Part shown: in pieces, positions 20,068 through 27,252 of the stretch | How the letters are laid out: each line of letters begins with the position of its first letter | How positions within the stretch are numbered: position 1 is the first letter of the stretch | Origin: CAVUAN01 sp963739435 | GTDB taxonomy: Bacteria > Acidobacteriota > Thermoanaerobaculia > UBA5066 > Gp7-AA6 | DNA length: 64,000 nt | Direction of reading: 5' to 3' | Assembly: GCA_963739435.1 (NCBI GenBank) | Contig: CAVUAN010000009.1 | Coordinates: 1-64,000 of the forward strand | Program-made: the position numbers and the translations under genes | Notes under the pieces: generated by a model | The model's database searches: none | What the model was told of the DNA's origin: nothing | The model's input: the letters and a program-made list of their open reading frames with translations, nothing else

Positions 20068-20493
20068 ATGCCGCTCTTCTGGCTCGCGATCGCTCTCGTC
20101 GTCGCCACGAACCTGATCTACCACCTGGCCCAGAAGTCGATTCCGCGCGACGTCCACCCGTTGGTCTCCGTGGGCGCCTCCTATCTGATCGCGCTGGTGA
20201 CCACGTTGTGCCTGTTCCCTTTCTTTCCCGTGCGTTCCTCCCTGGGCCAGGCCGTGCGCCAGCTCCGCTGGTCGACAGTGGCCGTCGGCGTCTCGATCGT
20301 CGGCATCGAGATCGGTTTCCTGCTCGCCTACCGGGCCGGCTGGAGGATCAGCCTCGGGTCGACGGCGACGGCGGCCGCGCTGGCCGTTCTGCTGGTTCCC
20401 ACGGGAGTCCTGCTCTACGGCGAGCGGCTCTCCGCGGCCAACGTCGCCGGCATCGTGTTGTGCATCGCGGGCATCGTCCTCGTGGTGAGGTGA
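20068..20493 (+). CDS. Half-size EamA-like membrane protein
   Basis: The product has 141 aa with four to five transmembrane helices, about one EamA repeat (ASYLIALVTTLCLFPFFPV, LAVLLVPTGVLLYGERLSAA, VAGIVLCIAGIVLVV). A good ribosome site GAGGAGG lies 6 nt before the ATG. Small EmrE-like or single-repeat DMT proteins act as dimers; the substrate cannot be assigned. It starts 9 bp after the cyclase gene and ends 4 bp before dapB. Confidence 0.8.
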   Translation: MPLFWLAIALVVATNLIYHLAQKSIPRDVHPLVSVGASYLIALVTTLCLFPFFPVRSSLGQAVRQLRWSTVAVGVSIVGIEIGFLLAYRAGWRISLGSTATAAALAVLLVPTGVLLYGERLSAANVAGIVLCIAGIVLVVR

Positions 20494-20497
20494 CGCG

Positions 20498-21295
20498 ATG
20501 ATCCGAGTTTGTCTCGCCGGCGCGACAGGTTGGGTCGGGAGAGGGCTCGTGCCGGCGATCGCCGCGTCGCCGGACCTCCTTCTGGTCGGGGCGGTGTCGC
20601 GCTCGTTCAAGGGACGGACGCTGTCCGACGCGATGGGGTTCCCGGCGCCCGAGGTCACCGTGAGCGCAACTGTCGCGGAGGCCTTTGCTTCACCCTGCGA
20701 CGTTCTCGTCGACTACACGAGCCCGTCGGCCGTGGGCGGCCACGTCGCCCTGGCGATCGACAGGGGTGCATCCGTCGTGATCGGCACCTCGGGCCTGTCC
20801 GACGAGGAGTACGCCACAATTGACGCGGCGGCCCGGGCGCGCGGCGTCGGCGTACTCGCGGCCGGCAACTTCGCTCTCACGGCCGTGCTGCTGGCCCGGT
20901 TCGCGGAGCTTGCCGCGCGGCACGTGCCCCAGTGGGAGATCCTCGAGTACGCGCGGGCTTCGAAGCCCGACGCCCCCAGCGGAACCGCTCGGGAGCTGGC
21001 TTCGCGCCTGGCGCGCGTGCGCGAGCCAGCGGTCGCGCATCGGCTGACGTCGACGGTCGGAGTCCGGGAAGCGCGGGGAGCCACGATGCAGGGCACGCAG
21101 GTCCACTCGGTGAGGCTGCCGGGCTTCGTCTCCTCGATCGAGGTCCTGTTCGGTCTGCCGCACGAGCGTCTCTCGGTTCGGCACGACTCGGGCGCGGGCG
21201 CCGAGCCTTACGTGGCCGGGACGCTTCTGGCGGTTCGAAAGGTCGGGGGTTTTACGGGCCTGCGCCGCGGCCTCGAGAGCGTGATGGAGCTCTGA
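20498..21295 (+). CDS. dapB: 4-hydroxy-tetrahydrodipicolinate reductase family (DapB-like)
   Basis: The product has 265 aa, usual for DapB, the NAD(P)H-dependent reductase of lysine/diaminopimelate synthesis. The N-terminus has a Rossmann motif GATGWVGRGL, then DYTSPSA (DFTxP type) and GTSGLSDEEY. The substrate motif reads EYARASKPDAPSGTA. The Lys and DAPSGTA are kept, but the two histidines of the classical HHRHK are absent. It sits 4 bp after the small EamA gene, not with other dap genes. It could be a divergent DapB or a related dehydrogenase with another substrate. Confidence 0.78.
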   Translation: MIRVCLAGATGWVGRGLVPAIAASPDLLLVGAVSRSFKGRTLSDAMGFPAPEVTVSATVAEAFASPCDVLVDYTSPSAVGGHVALAIDRGASVVIGTSGLSDEEYATIDAAARARGVGVLAAGNFALTAVLLARFAELAARHVPQWEILEYARASKPDAPSGTARELASRLARVREPAVAHRLTSTVGVREARGATMQGTQVHSVRLPGFVSSIEVLFGLPHERLSVRHDSGAGAEPYVAGTLLAVRKVGGFTGLRRGLESVMEL

Positions 21296-21334
21296 AGGCC
21301 GCGAGCAAGCGAGTTGGCTGGAAGTTTGGAAGCG

Positions 21335-21577
21335 TCAGGGACGGGGACGAGCTTCGTTGACCGTGAGAGCGCGCCCGCCGAAGTCGGTTCCGTGCAGCGT
21401 CAGCGCCTGCTGAGCGATCGCGTTGTCGTGGAACTCGACAAAGCCGAACCCCTTGGACTGGCCGGAGTCGCGGTCGGTGATGACCTTGGCCGAGTCGGGA
21501 ATGCCGAACTTGGCGAACATGTCGCGGAGCTGGTCATCGGAGATGTTGTACGGGAGATTGCCCACATAGAGTTTCAT
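21335..21577 (-). CDS. RRM-domain RNA-binding protein
   Basis: The product has 80 aa and is a single RNA-recognition motif: RNP2 LYVGNLPYN and RNP1 KGFGFVEF, with a short basic tail ending ARPRP. The start is the ATG at 21577 (MKLYVGN), which has AAGGA 9 nt upstream; the in-frame ATG at 21586 abuts that site and is less likely. Bacterial RRM proteins of this type bind RNA and are often cold-inducible. About 200 nt separate it from the divergent sugar dehydrogenase, so a long structured 5' leader is possible; that is inference. Confidence 0.92.
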   Translation of the reverse strand: MKLYVGNLPYNISDDQLRDMFAKFGIPDSAKVITDRDSGQSKGFGFVEFHDNAIAQQALTLHGTDFGGRALTVNEARPRP

Positions 21578-21765
21578 CGGACCCATCCTTCGTGCCGGAC
21601 TGCTCCGGCCTATCGCCGGTAGAAGAAACGCGCGAAACGCCGCCGGCGCGGCTTTTCACATTCTCGACTTCTTTTTTCGTTCGGATTTCGTCGGGGAAGA
21701 CAAAAGGCGAGCGGACCGAGAACGAGGAGAGTCTATCACGTGAGTTTCTGGCCAGAGCGAAACGT

Positions 21766-21771
21766 TAGAAT
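21766..21771 (+). promoter_or_regulatory. -10 box TAGAAT, leaderless arrangement
   Basis: TAGAAT lies 11 nt before the ATG at 21783 with no ribosome site between, in the same layout as metH. Confidence 0.55.
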
Positions 21772-21782
21772 CTTGAACACCC

Positions 21783-23018
21783 ATGTTGCGAGGAGCCTTC
21801 TCCCGGCGCGCAGCTTTTTCGCTCCTCGCCCTGGCTCTGCCGCTCGGCCTGGAGCTGGAAGCGCCCTCGATCGCGCTCCAGCCGCTCGCCTCCGGCCTTG
21901 GTCCCCTCACCTCCATCGCGACAGCCGGCGATGCGAGGCTCTTCCTGACCGTCCAAACGGGTCGGATCCTGATCTACGACGGCGGCCTGTTGCCGGCGCC
22001 GTTCCTCGACGTCTCGGCGTTCGTGTCGTGCTGCGGCGAGCGCGGCCTGCTTTCGGTGGCGTTTCACCCGCAGTACGCAGACAACGGGCTCTTCTTCATC
22101 TACGACACGAATCCGACCGGCGACATCGAGATCGTTCGCTACCAGCGCTCCGGCGGAGACCCGAACGCGGCAGATCCCGCGTCACGCGCGGTACTGCTGA
22201 CGATTCCCCACCCGACCAACGCGAACCACAACGGCGGCCAACTCCGGTTCGGGCCCGACGGCTACCTGTATGCGGGCACGGGGGACGGCGGCGCGGGCAA
22301 CGACCCGCCCTGCAACTCCCAGAACGACAGCTCGCCGCTCGGCAAGCTGCTGCGCTTCGACGTGGATCAAAACGTGAGCACACCGCCGTTCTACGGGGTC
22401 CCGGCCAGCAACCCGCAGGCCGGGGCATCGTTTCCGCGGAATCTGACGTGGGCCAAGGGCCTGCGCAACCCGTGGCGCTTCTCGTTTGACCGCGCGACGG
22501 GGGACCTCTGGATCGGCGACGTCGGGCAGGGCGCCTGGGAGGAGATCGACTTCCAGGCAGAGTCGAGCACGGGCGGCGAGAACTACGGCTGGAAGATCAT
22601 GGAGGGCAACCACTGCGGGGGCGGAGGCAACTCGAATTGTCCGACGAGCCCGGCTCCGCCTCCTTGCAACTCTCCGCTCTTCCGGTACCCGGTCTTCGAG
22701 TACGACCACAACAGCGGCGACTGTTCGGTCACGGGCGGCTTCGTGTACCGCGGGACGCAGGACGCGTCGCTCTCCGGCGTCTACCTCTACGGCGACTACT
22801 GCACCGGCCGCCTCTGGGGCAGCGGCCAGCTCTTTTCCGTCACGGCGCCGGGCCTCACGACGTTCGGCGAGGACTCAGCCGGCGAGCTCTACCTCGGCAC
22901 GACGAACGGCCAGCTCTTCCGGATTGCCCACCCCAACCCCACGACTGCCACCCGGATGCCCCTCTCCTCCCCAACTCGCCATCGCCCGACCCCCCGAGCG
23001 CTGCCGCCGCGTTCGTAG
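21783..23018 (+). CDS. PQQ-dependent sugar (glucose/sorbosone-type) dehydrogenase, secreted
   Basis: The product has 411 aa with an N-terminal signal peptide (AAFSLLALALPLGLELEA). The six-bladed propeller fold of soluble aldose dehydrogenases is clear: ERGLLSVAFHPQYADNGLFF, ANHNGGQLRFGPDGYLYAGT (with catalytic His), LRNPWRFSFD, IGDVGQGAWEEID, FRYPVFEYDH and GGFVYRG. It would oxidise sugars in the periplasm using PQQ; no PQQ synthesis gene is in the window. The last 20 or so residues are low-complexity Pro/Arg/Thr and may not be native. The stop at 23016-23018 abuts the stop of the convergent permease gene. Confidence 0.88.
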   Translation: MLRGAFSRRAAFSLLALALPLGLELEAPSIALQPLASGLGPLTSIATAGDARLFLTVQTGRILIYDGGLLPAPFLDVSAFVSCCGERGLLSVAFHPQYADNGLFFIYDTNPTGDIEIVRYQRSGGDPNAADPASRAVLLTIPHPTNANHNGGQLRFGPDGYLYAGTGDGGAGNDPPCNSQNDSSPLGKLLRFDVDQNVSTPPFYGVPASNPQAGASFPRNLTWAKGLRNPWRFSFDRATGDLWIGDVGQGAWEEIDFQAESSTGGENYGWKIMEGNHCGGGGNSNCPTSPAPPPCNSPLFRYPVFEYDHNSGDCSVTGGFVYRGTQDASLSGVYLYGDYCTGRLWGSGQLFSVTAPGLTTFGEDSAGELYLGTTNGQLFRIAHPNPTTATRMPLSSPTRHRPTPRALPPRS

Positions 23019-24662
23019 CTACGAGCCCGCGGGGGCTTCTCCGCGGCCCCAGGCGAGGAAGGCGATGCCGGAGAGGAGGGCGAGGAGGACGCCGTAGGCG
23101 GCAGCGGTGCCGGTGTCCTGCATGCGGAGGGACGAGAGGATCTCGATGGAGATCGGGCGCGTCTCAAAGGTGTAGAGGACGATCGAGGAGACGAAGTCGC
23201 CCAAGGCCGTGAGAAACGCGAGCGAAGCCCCGGCCGCCAGAGCCGGGCGCAGCATGGGGAGGGTCACGCGCCGGAAGCGCATCCATCGGGCGGCGCCCAG
23301 GGCGGCGCCAGCTTCTTCGAGCGCCGGATCGAGCTGGCGCAGGCCCGCGAACGCGGCGCGTCCCGTCAGGGGCAGGTTTCGCACGAAGTAGGCGAGCGGC
23401 AGGATCCAGGCCGTGCCGACGAGCACGAAGCGCCCGGCCCACGGCGCATGCACCGAGAAGGTGGCCGCCAGGGCGACAGCGAAGACAGTGCCCGGCAGGG
23501 CCCAGGGCACGGAAATCAGCGTCTCGAGCGAGCCTCCGAACCGCGCGCCCTTTGCCAGGGCGAGGCGCGCCGTGGCAAGCCCCAGGACGAGCGCCAGAAC
23601 GGTCGCCACGGCCGCCATCCAGAGCGAGTTGACGATCGGCCGAAGGCGCTCGGGCTCGGAGAAGAGCGACGCGTAATTCGAAATCGAAAGCGCGCCCGGC
23701 AGAATCTGCGTCGTCCAGGTCCCCGCCCTGACAAAGGAGAGAAGCAGGAGCATGGCATGGGGAAGGAGAAGGAACGCGGCCAGCGCCCAGCCGGCCGCGG
23801 CCACGGCGGTTCCGCCCTTTCCGAAGCCGCGTCTCGGGGCAATGCCGCGCACGGCGCCGATCACGTCGCGGCCGCTCTCGCTCTTCTGGAGTAGAAAGAG
23901 TCCGGCGAGCGCCACCGCCGCCAGGAGAACGGTCTCGACCATCGCCATGGGCAGGTCGCCGTTCAAGCGCGAGACCAGGATCTGGGTCGTCATCACGCGG
24001 AAGGTCCCGCCGAGCAGGTAGGGCGCCGAGAAAGAGCCGAGCGACGTCATGAAGGTCAGCAGAGAGGCGCCCGCGAGCGCGGGGAAGAGCAGCGGCAGCG
24101 TGACGCGGGTCAGCGTTCGGAAGCGCCCGGCGCCAAGAGCGGCCGCTCCCTCGAGGTACGCCGCGTCCAGCCGCGCCAGGCCGGCGCGCGTGAAGAGGTA
24201 GAAATAGACGTACATCGAATAGGCATGGACGAAGAGGATGGCGCCCGGCCCGGTGAGGCGCCACGGCGGCGTGCGCGATCCCGTGAGCGCCTGCAGGGTG
24301 CGAGCGGCCAGACCGCTCTCGCCCCAGAGGAAGAGGAAAGCCACGACGCCGACCAGGGGCGGCAGGACGACCGGCAGGGCGATCAACGCGCCGATCGTGC
24401 GTCGGCCCGGAAACTCCGTGCGCTCGAAGAGAAACGCGAGCGGCACGCCGACGGCTGCCGAAAGAGCGACGGTCGCGAGCGAGATCCAGAGCGATCCCCA
24501 GAGCGCGCGCCACTCGTCGGGCCGATGGAGGAACTGCGAAAAGTTGGCTGCCGTCCAGGCGGGCGCGCCGAGCGCTTCGGCGAGAGTCAGCAGGAGGGGA
24601 TAGGCCACGAGCCAGAGGAGCACCAGCGAGAGCGCCGCGCCCGCGATCGCCCGCGGCTTCAC
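23019..24662 (-). CDS. fbpB: ABC transporter permease, fused double domain (FbpB/ThiP type)
   Basis: The product has 547 aa with about twelve transmembrane helices and two BPD_transp_1 domains in one chain. Each has its ATPase-coupling EAA loop: EGAAALGAGRFRTLTRVTLP and EEAGAALGAARWMRFRRVTL. Fused permeases of this form serve ferric iron, thiamine or phosphonate importers. Its ATG overlaps the stop of the ATPase gene by 4 bp (24659-24662). With the ATPase and the lipoprotein-type binding protein at 26203-27252 it makes a complete importer. Ferric iron is the most likely substrate but is not proved. Confidence 0.88.
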   Translation of the reverse strand: MKPRAIAGAALSLVLLWLVAYPLLLTLAEALGAPAWTAANFSQFLHRPDEWRALWGSLWISLATVALSAAVGVPLAFLFERTEFPGRRTIGALIALPVVLPPLVGVVAFLFLWGESGLAARTLQALTGSRTPPWRLTGPGAILFVHAYSMYVYFYLFTRAGLARLDAAYLEGAAALGAGRFRTLTRVTLPLLFPALAGASLLTFMTSLGSFSAPYLLGGTFRVMTTQILVSRLNGDLPMAMVETVLLAAVALAGLFLLQKSESGRDVIGAVRGIAPRRGFGKGGTAVAAAGWALAAFLLLPHAMLLLLSFVRAGTWTTQILPGALSISNYASLFSEPERLRPIVNSLWMAAVATVLALVLGLATARLALAKGARFGGSLETLISVPWALPGTVFAVALAATFSVHAPWAGRFVLVGTAWILPLAYFVRNLPLTGRAAFAGLRQLDPALEEAGAALGAARWMRFRRVTLPMLRPALAAGASLAFLTALGDFVSSIVLYTFETRPISIEILSSLRMQDTGTAAAYGVLLALLSGIAFLAWGRGEAPAGS

Positions 24663-25720
24663 GCTGTCTCCCGGGGATAGACGTGCGGGGCAGGGCCGCC
24701 GGGAGCGGGGATGACGCCGACCCGCGCGCCCACCGGACCTGCCCGCGAGGGCGCCAGGACCTCGACTTCTCCGGCCCCGTCGAGCCTCACCAGGAAGAAG
24801 GCCGTCTGGCCCGCGTAGCGGCGCTCGACGATTTCGCCTCTCATCGCGAGCGGGGCGTGGGGGTCCGAAAAGGCGAGGCCCTCCGGCCGCACGACGACGT
24901 CGACGGGGGTGCCGGCTGCCAGGCGATCGGCGGCGACGGCCGCCCAGTCGACGCCTCCTGGCAGGCGCACGCGGACGGGGCCCTCCCAGATTCCGGGAAT
25001 GGCGCTCGAGCGTCCCACGAAGGTGGCGACGAACCGGGTTGCCGGCTTCTCGTAGAGCTCCTCGGGTGTTCCGACCTGCTCGAGGCGCCCGGCGTTCAAG
25101 ACCGCCACGCGGTCGCCGAGGTCGAAGGCCTCTTCCTGCTCGTGCGTGACGAAGAGCGTCGTGATGCCGATGCGCTTGATAATGCGCTTCAGCTCCCGGC
25201 GGGTGCGCTCGCGCAGCGTCGGGTCGAGATTGGAGAGCGGCTCGTCCAGGAGCAGCACGCGCGGCTCGGGAGCCAGCGCGCGGGCGAGCGCAACGCGCTG
25301 CTGCTGGCCGCCCGAGATGGCGGCAACCCGGCGCGCGGCAAAGCCGGGGAGATCCACGGCGCCGAGCGCCTCGTCGACGCGGCGCAGGACGTCCTGCGGC
25401 GTTCGCCCCTGAGCCTCGAGACCGAAGGCCACGTTCTGGCCGACGGTCATGTGGGGAAAGAGCGCGTAGTGCTGGAACACCATGCCGAAGCGGCGGCGCT
25501 CGGGTGCCAGGCCCGTCACGTCGTCCCCTTCGACCACGATCCTCCCGGCGTCGGGCCGCTCGAACCCCGCCACGAGGCGCAGGATCGTCGTCTTTCCGCT
25601 GCCGGAAGGGCCCAGCAGCGCGACGATCTCGCTCTGCTCGGCCTCGAGCGACACGCCGCGCGTCACGGCCGCGCCGCCGAAGCGCTTTTCGAGGCCCTCG
25701 AGCCGGAGAAAGGGGGTCAC
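24659..25720 (-). CDS. fbpC: ABC transporter ATP-binding protein (FbpC/PotA type)
   Basis: The product has 353 aa. Walker A GPSGSGKTT, Q-loop VFQHYALFPHMTVG, signature ISGGQQQRVALARAL, Walker B VLLLDEP and H-loop LFVTHEQEEAFDLGDRV are all present. A TOBE domain follows (residues about 285-345). The start is GTG at 25720 with CATAAT 9 nt upstream and no ribosome site, hence probably leaderless with its own promoter. It overlaps the permease by 4 bp. A 480-bp gap with two large hairpins separates it from the binding-protein gene. Confidence 0.9.
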   Translation of the reverse strand: MTPFLRLEGLEKRFGGAAVTRGVSLEAEQSEIVALLGPSGSGKTTILRLVAGFERPDAGRIVVEGDDVTGLAPERRRFGMVFQHYALFPHMTVGQNVAFGLEAQGRTPQDVLRRVDEALGAVDLPGFAARRVAAISGGQQQRVALARALAPEPRVLLLDEPLSNLDPTLRERTRRELKRIIKRIGITTLFVTHEQEEAFDLGDRVAVLNAGRLEQVGTPEELYEKPATRFVATFVGRSSAIPGIWEGPVRVRLPGGVDWAAVAADRLAAGTPVDVVVRPEGLAFSDPHAPLAMRGEIVERRYAGQTAFFLVRLDGAGEVEVLAPSRAGPVGARVGVIPAPGGPAPHVYPRETA

Positions 25721-25729
25721 TGCGCCGGG

Positions 25730-25735
25730 ATTATG
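25730..25735 (-). promoter_or_regulatory. -10 box CATAAT of the ABC ATPase gene
   Basis: On the minus strand CATAAT lies 9 nt before the GTG at 25720. It gives the ATPase/permease pair a promoter separate from the upstream genes. Confidence 0.6.
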
Positions 25736-25763
25736 GAATGGTTTCGAGCGTAGCGGGTCGAGG

Positions 25764-25958
25764 CGCCCCGGCAGCGGGCCGCCTCACGAAGTCGCCCCGG
25801 CGACGGGCCGCCTCCCGAGGAGGCACGCTCGGGTCAGGCTGCGAGAGGAAGAGTGGACCCTCGCTCGTCGCTCGGTCGCAGCTTCAGTGAGGCTGGAGCC
25901 CGAGCGTGCCTTGCTCCCTCGCTCAGTCCTCCTCCGGGAGGCGGCCCGCCGCCGGGGC
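25764..25958. repeat. Long nested inverted repeat I
   Basis: Arms 25794-25823 and 25928-25958 pair over about 30 bp with one mismatch and one bulge. Inside them 25822-25833 (GGCACGCTCGGG) pairs perfectly with 25899-25910, and GCTGCGA (25838) with TCGCAGC (25876). A direct partial copy of the left arm starts at 25764. No ORF is credible here. Confidence 0.8.
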
Positions 25959-25983
25959 TCGCATCGAGGCAGTCACACTGTGA

Positions 25984-26164
25984 GCCCCGGAACGGCGGGG
26001 GTGCCCTGCGGGACCGTCGGAACTGGGTGGGTGTGCGAGGCCGAGTAAGGCTCCCGGCACGGGGGTTCTTGCACCAGTTCCGAAGAGCGGCCGCCAGGAA
26101 GACTCCGACTGCCGCACGAGTTGACGGCCGCGTGTCCCGCAGGGCGCCCCCGCCGGTCCGGGGC
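25984..26164. repeat. Long nested inverted repeat II
   Basis: Arms 25984-26014 and 26134-26164 are 31 bp with two mismatches. A nested stem CGGAACTGG (26018-26026) pairs with 26074-26082. The right half also holds GCGGCCG/CGGCCGC (about 26085 and 26125). Together with repeat I this fills the gene-free stretch between the ABC ATPase and binding-protein genes. Confidence 0.8.
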
Positions 26165-26202
26165 GGCTCGGCAGCACCCTTACCTCGCTCCGTTGAGGTT
26201 CT

Positions 26203-27252
26203 CTATTTCCCGCCGCGCCCCTTGATCTCGCGGTCCCAGCGGGCCATCCAGGCGGGTCCCTCGCGCTCGATCAGGTTCCAGTCGAGCCTGGCCGGCACGA
26301 GCGTGCGGTCCACTTCGCGGGCCCACTCGGGCAGCTTTTCCTCGGGCAGGTCCGTGCGGGCCGGCAGCCGGTAGGCCTTCTCCGCCGCCGCGAGCTCCGC
26401 CTCGGGGGAGCCCAGCCACTCGATCAGGGCTCTCGCCTCGGCCGGGTGTTTGGCGCCCTTGACCAGGCCGACGGCATCGTCGATGACGGGACTGCCGCTC
26501 CGGGGAAAGACGAAGGTGAGAGTGGGGCTGCGCTGCTTTTCGAGGAGGATGTCGGGCAGGTCCCAGATCGTGACCAGGCCTTCCCGCCGCGCGACCTTTT
26601 CACAGAGGATCGAGGCGTTGACGACATACTCCTTCGTCTGGCCGTCGAGACGCTTGAGCCACGCAAACCCGCGGTCCGGGCTCCCCGTCTCCTCGACCGA
26701 ACGCGAGAGCACCATGCCCCAGACAGCCCGCATCGTGCCCGAGGCCAGCGGATCGCGCACCAGCACCTGGCCTTTGAATCGGGGAGCGAGCAGGTCGTCC
26801 CATTCTTTCGGGGCTTCGATCCCGGCTTCGCGCACCGCGTCGGCGTTGTAGAGGATGGCAACGGGCGTCCGGTAAAGGCCCGTGTAGAGGCCGGCGTGGC
26901 GGCTCTCGGGCGCAATGTGAGCTGCCCACGACGGCTCGAAGGACTCCAGAAGACCGTCCTTCACGCCGCGCGCGAAGATCGTGTTCGGACCTCCGAACCA
27001 CACGTCGCACTGCGGGTTCGCCTTCTCGGCTCGGATGCGGTCGTAGACCTCCTGCGACCCCATGTCGAGCCACCGGATGTCGACCTCCGGGTGTTTGGTT
27101 TCGTAGGTTTTCTCGACGAGCCCCAGGAGATCGCGGCCGTGCGGCGAGTACACGACGAGCGGCGTGCGGGAGTCCCGCCGGCACGCGGCGAGAGCGAACG
27201 AGAAGAGGAGGGCGGCGGCCGCTCCGGCCCAGGCGCGCCGCCGGGCAGTCAT
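26203..27252 (-). CDS. fbpA: ABC transporter substrate-binding lipoprotein (FbpA type)
   Basis: The product has 349 aa. The ATG at 27252 overlaps the PIG-L stop (ATGA). A lipoprotein signal ends in the lipobox LAAC at residues about 24-27. The mature part has the periplasmic-binding fold of the ferric/SBP_bac_6 group: LVVYSPHGRDLLGLVEKTYE, DVWFGGPNTIFARGVKDGLL, YRTPVAILYNADAV, LVRDPLASGTMRAVWGMV and VNASILCEKVARREGLV. It would deliver the substrate to the FbpB/FbpC-like pair downstream. Its separation from them by a 480-bp hairpin region is unusual for such an operon. Confidence 0.85.
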   Translation of the reverse strand: MTARRRAWAGAAAALLFSFALAACRRDSRTPLVVYSPHGRDLLGLVEKTYETKHPEVDIRWLDMGSQEVYDRIRAEKANPQCDVWFGGPNTIFARGVKDGLLESFEPSWAAHIAPESRHAGLYTGLYRTPVAILYNADAVREAGIEAPKEWDDLLAPRFKGQVLVRDPLASGTMRAVWGMVLSRSVEETGSPDRGFAWLKRLDGQTKEYVVNASILCEKVARREGLVTIWDLPDILLEKQRSPTLTFVFPRSGSPVIDDAVGLVKGAKHPAEARALIEWLGSPEAELAAAEKAYRLPARTDLPEEKLPEWAREVDRTLVPARLDWNLIEREGPAWMARWDREIKGRGGK

